A DNA stretch of 5,757 nt. Origin: Actinomycetes bacterium (GTDB taxonomy: Bacteria; Actinomycetota; Acidimicrobiia; Acidimicrobiales; Palsa-688). This document shows, piece after piece, positions 4,689 to 5,757 of this stretch (positions are counted from its first letter, which is position 1; each line of letters starts with the position of its first letter). The notes under the pieces were generated by a model. It saw nothing but the letters and a program-made list of their open reading frames with translations, had not been told where the DNA came from and made no database searches. A program made the translations under genes and the position numbers. Location of the stretch: assembly GCA_021819345.1 (NCBI GenBank), contig JAKARG010000219.1, positions 1 to 5,757 on the forward strand. The letters are read 5' to 3'.

Positions 4689-5757
4689 TCACTTCTGCGG
4701 GGGTGCTTCGCCAGGCGAACCAACCGCGGCGAGGTTGCGGGCGGTGTTGACCAGGCCGACGTGGGTGAATGCCTGGGGGAAGTTGCCGACCTGGCGCCCG
4801 TAGCGGGGGTCGTACTCCTCCGAGAGCAGGCCGAGGTCGCTCGACAGCCCGAGCAGGCGACCGAAGAGGTCGCGGGCATCCTGCTCCCGGCCGATGAGCG
4901 CCAGGCAGTCGGCCAGCCAGAAGCTGCAGGGGAGAAAGGCCCCCTCGCTCCCGGCGAGCCCGTCGACGCCGGAGTCGGCCTGGTAGCGGCGCACGAAGCC
5001 GTCGGCCAGCAGCTCGCGCTCCACCGCCTCCACCGTCGAGACCACCCGGGGGTCGTCTGGAGGGAGGAAGCCGACCAGGGGGAGCATGAGGATGCTGGCG
5101 TCGAGCGTGTCCCCGCCGTAGTACTGGGTGAAGGCGCCACGGCCCTCGTGCCAGCCCTTCTCCAGGACCTCGGCGTGCACCTCGTCGCGCGCTCTCCGCC
5201 ACTGCTCGACCGGTCCGTCCTTGCCGTAGCGCTCCACCGCGCGCACCGCCCGGTCGAACGCCACCCAGGCCATCACCTTGGAGTGGGTGAAGTGCCGCCG
5301 GGGCCCGCGCACCTCCCAGATCCCGTCGTCGGGGTCCTTCCAGTGAGCGGCGACGTAGTCCATGAGCGCCCGCTGGAAGTCCCAGGCCACCGGCGGCTCG
5401 GCGATCCCGTGGCGGCGTGCCCGGTCGGTGGCGTCCATCAGCTCGCCGTAGACGTCGAGCTGGAACTGCTCCGAGGCGGCGTTGCCGACCCGGACCGGCC
5501 GCGAGCCCTCGTAGCCGGGCAGACCGGCGACCTCGAACTCGGTGAGCCGGCGCTCGCCCGCCGGCCCGTACATGATCTGCAGCTGGTCGGGGTCGCCGGC
5601 GGCGGCGCGCACCAACCAGGCCATCCAGTCCTCGGCCTCCTCCCGGCAGCCGGCCTCGACCAGGGCGTCGAGGGTCAGGCTGGCGTCGCGCACCCAGCAG
5701 TAGCGGTAGTCCCAGTTGCGCTCCCCACCGAGGTCCTCGGGCAGCGAGGTGGTCGCC
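4689..5757 (-). CDS. GH15 family glycoside hydrolase (trehalase/glucoamylase type), N-terminus outside window
   Basis: Seen: the frame is open to the right edge, and 355 C-terminal residues are visible. They begin with the GH15 signature ATTSLPEDLGGERNWDYRYCWVRDAS. The GTG within YCWVRDAS is an internal Val, not a start. Further family motifs are GNAASEQFQLDVYGE, GIWEVRG followed by RHFTHSKVMAWVA, and GSEGAFLPCSFWLADCLA. Glu148 (IWEVRG) and Glu271 (SEGAF), counted from the first visible residue, fit the general acid and base of this inverting (alpha/alpha)6-barrel family. Known: actinobacterial members of this form include trehalases as well as glucoamylase-like enzymes, and sequence alone does not separate them well. 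The missing part would be the N-terminal beta-sandwich domain, as family members usually have about 600-670 residues. It appears cytoplasmic in what can be seen and lies 47 bp upstream of the hydrolase gene. Confidence 0.93.
   Translation of the reverse strand, partial: ATTSLPEDLGGERNWDYRYCWVRDASLTLDALVEAGCREEAEDWMAWLVRAAAGDPDQLQIMYGPAGERRLTEFEVAGLPGYEGSRPVRVGNAASEQFQLDVYGELMDATDRARRHGIAEPPVAWDFQRALMDYVAAHWKDPDDGIWEVRGPRRHFTHSKVMAWVAFDRAVRAVERYGKDGPVEQWRRARDEVHAEVLEKGWHEGRGAFTQYYGGDTLDASILMLPLVGFLPPDDPRVVSTVEAVERELLADGFVRRYQADSGVDGLAGSEGAFLPCSFWLADCLALIGREQDARDLFGRLLGLSSDLGLLSEEYDPRYGRQVGNFPQAFTHVGLVNTARNLAAVGSPGEAPPQK

Overview
This is a very GC-rich window whose five convincing genes all read on the minus strand. 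GC at third codon positions is extreme, and GTG is a common start. The gene content (GH15 trehalase/glucoamylase-type enzyme, DUF6295-like protein, secreted glucosaminidase with a CDSC-containing active-site loop, AadA-fold nucleotidyltransferase) suggests a high-GC actinobacterium (Actinomycetota). An Acidimicrobiia-like lineage is possible, but that is only an impression from protein style.

In transcription order, right to left: (1) the C-terminal half of a GH15 glycoside hydrolase (4689-5757, enters from the right edge); (2) a dienelactone-hydrolase-family enzyme (3898-4641) with a perfect Shine-Dalgarno; (3) five bases later, a DUF6295-like small protein (3467-3892), unusual because a 21-bp minisatellite encodes a Pro-Gly-Ala linker inside it; (4) a 273-bp gap holding a possible terminator hairpin, five consecutive 18-bp repeat units and a doubtful small ORF; (5) a secreted coiled-coil protein with a C-terminal glucosaminidase (GH73-type) domain (1655-3193), whose gene contains a 6-bp repeat tract; (6) a gap of about 130 bp; (7) an AadA-like nucleotidyltransferase with an Asn at a usually catalytic Asp (755-1522); (8) a short-chain dehydrogenase/reductase (SDR) that runs off the left edge (1-739).

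Two tight pairs stand out: the hydrolase with the DUF6295-like gene (5-bp gap), and the nucleotidyltransferase with the SDR (15-bp gap). Both are probably co-translated. The glucosaminidase acts outside the membrane on peptidoglycan, whereas the others look cytoplasmic, so the window reads as neighbouring transcription units rather than one pathway. I see no tRNA, rRNA, CRISPR array, insertion sequence or phage genes.

No clearly new multi-gene system is visible. The most unusual material is repeat expansion in three places (6-, 18- and 21-bp periods) within about 850 bp, plus the divergent active site of the nucleotidyltransferase.
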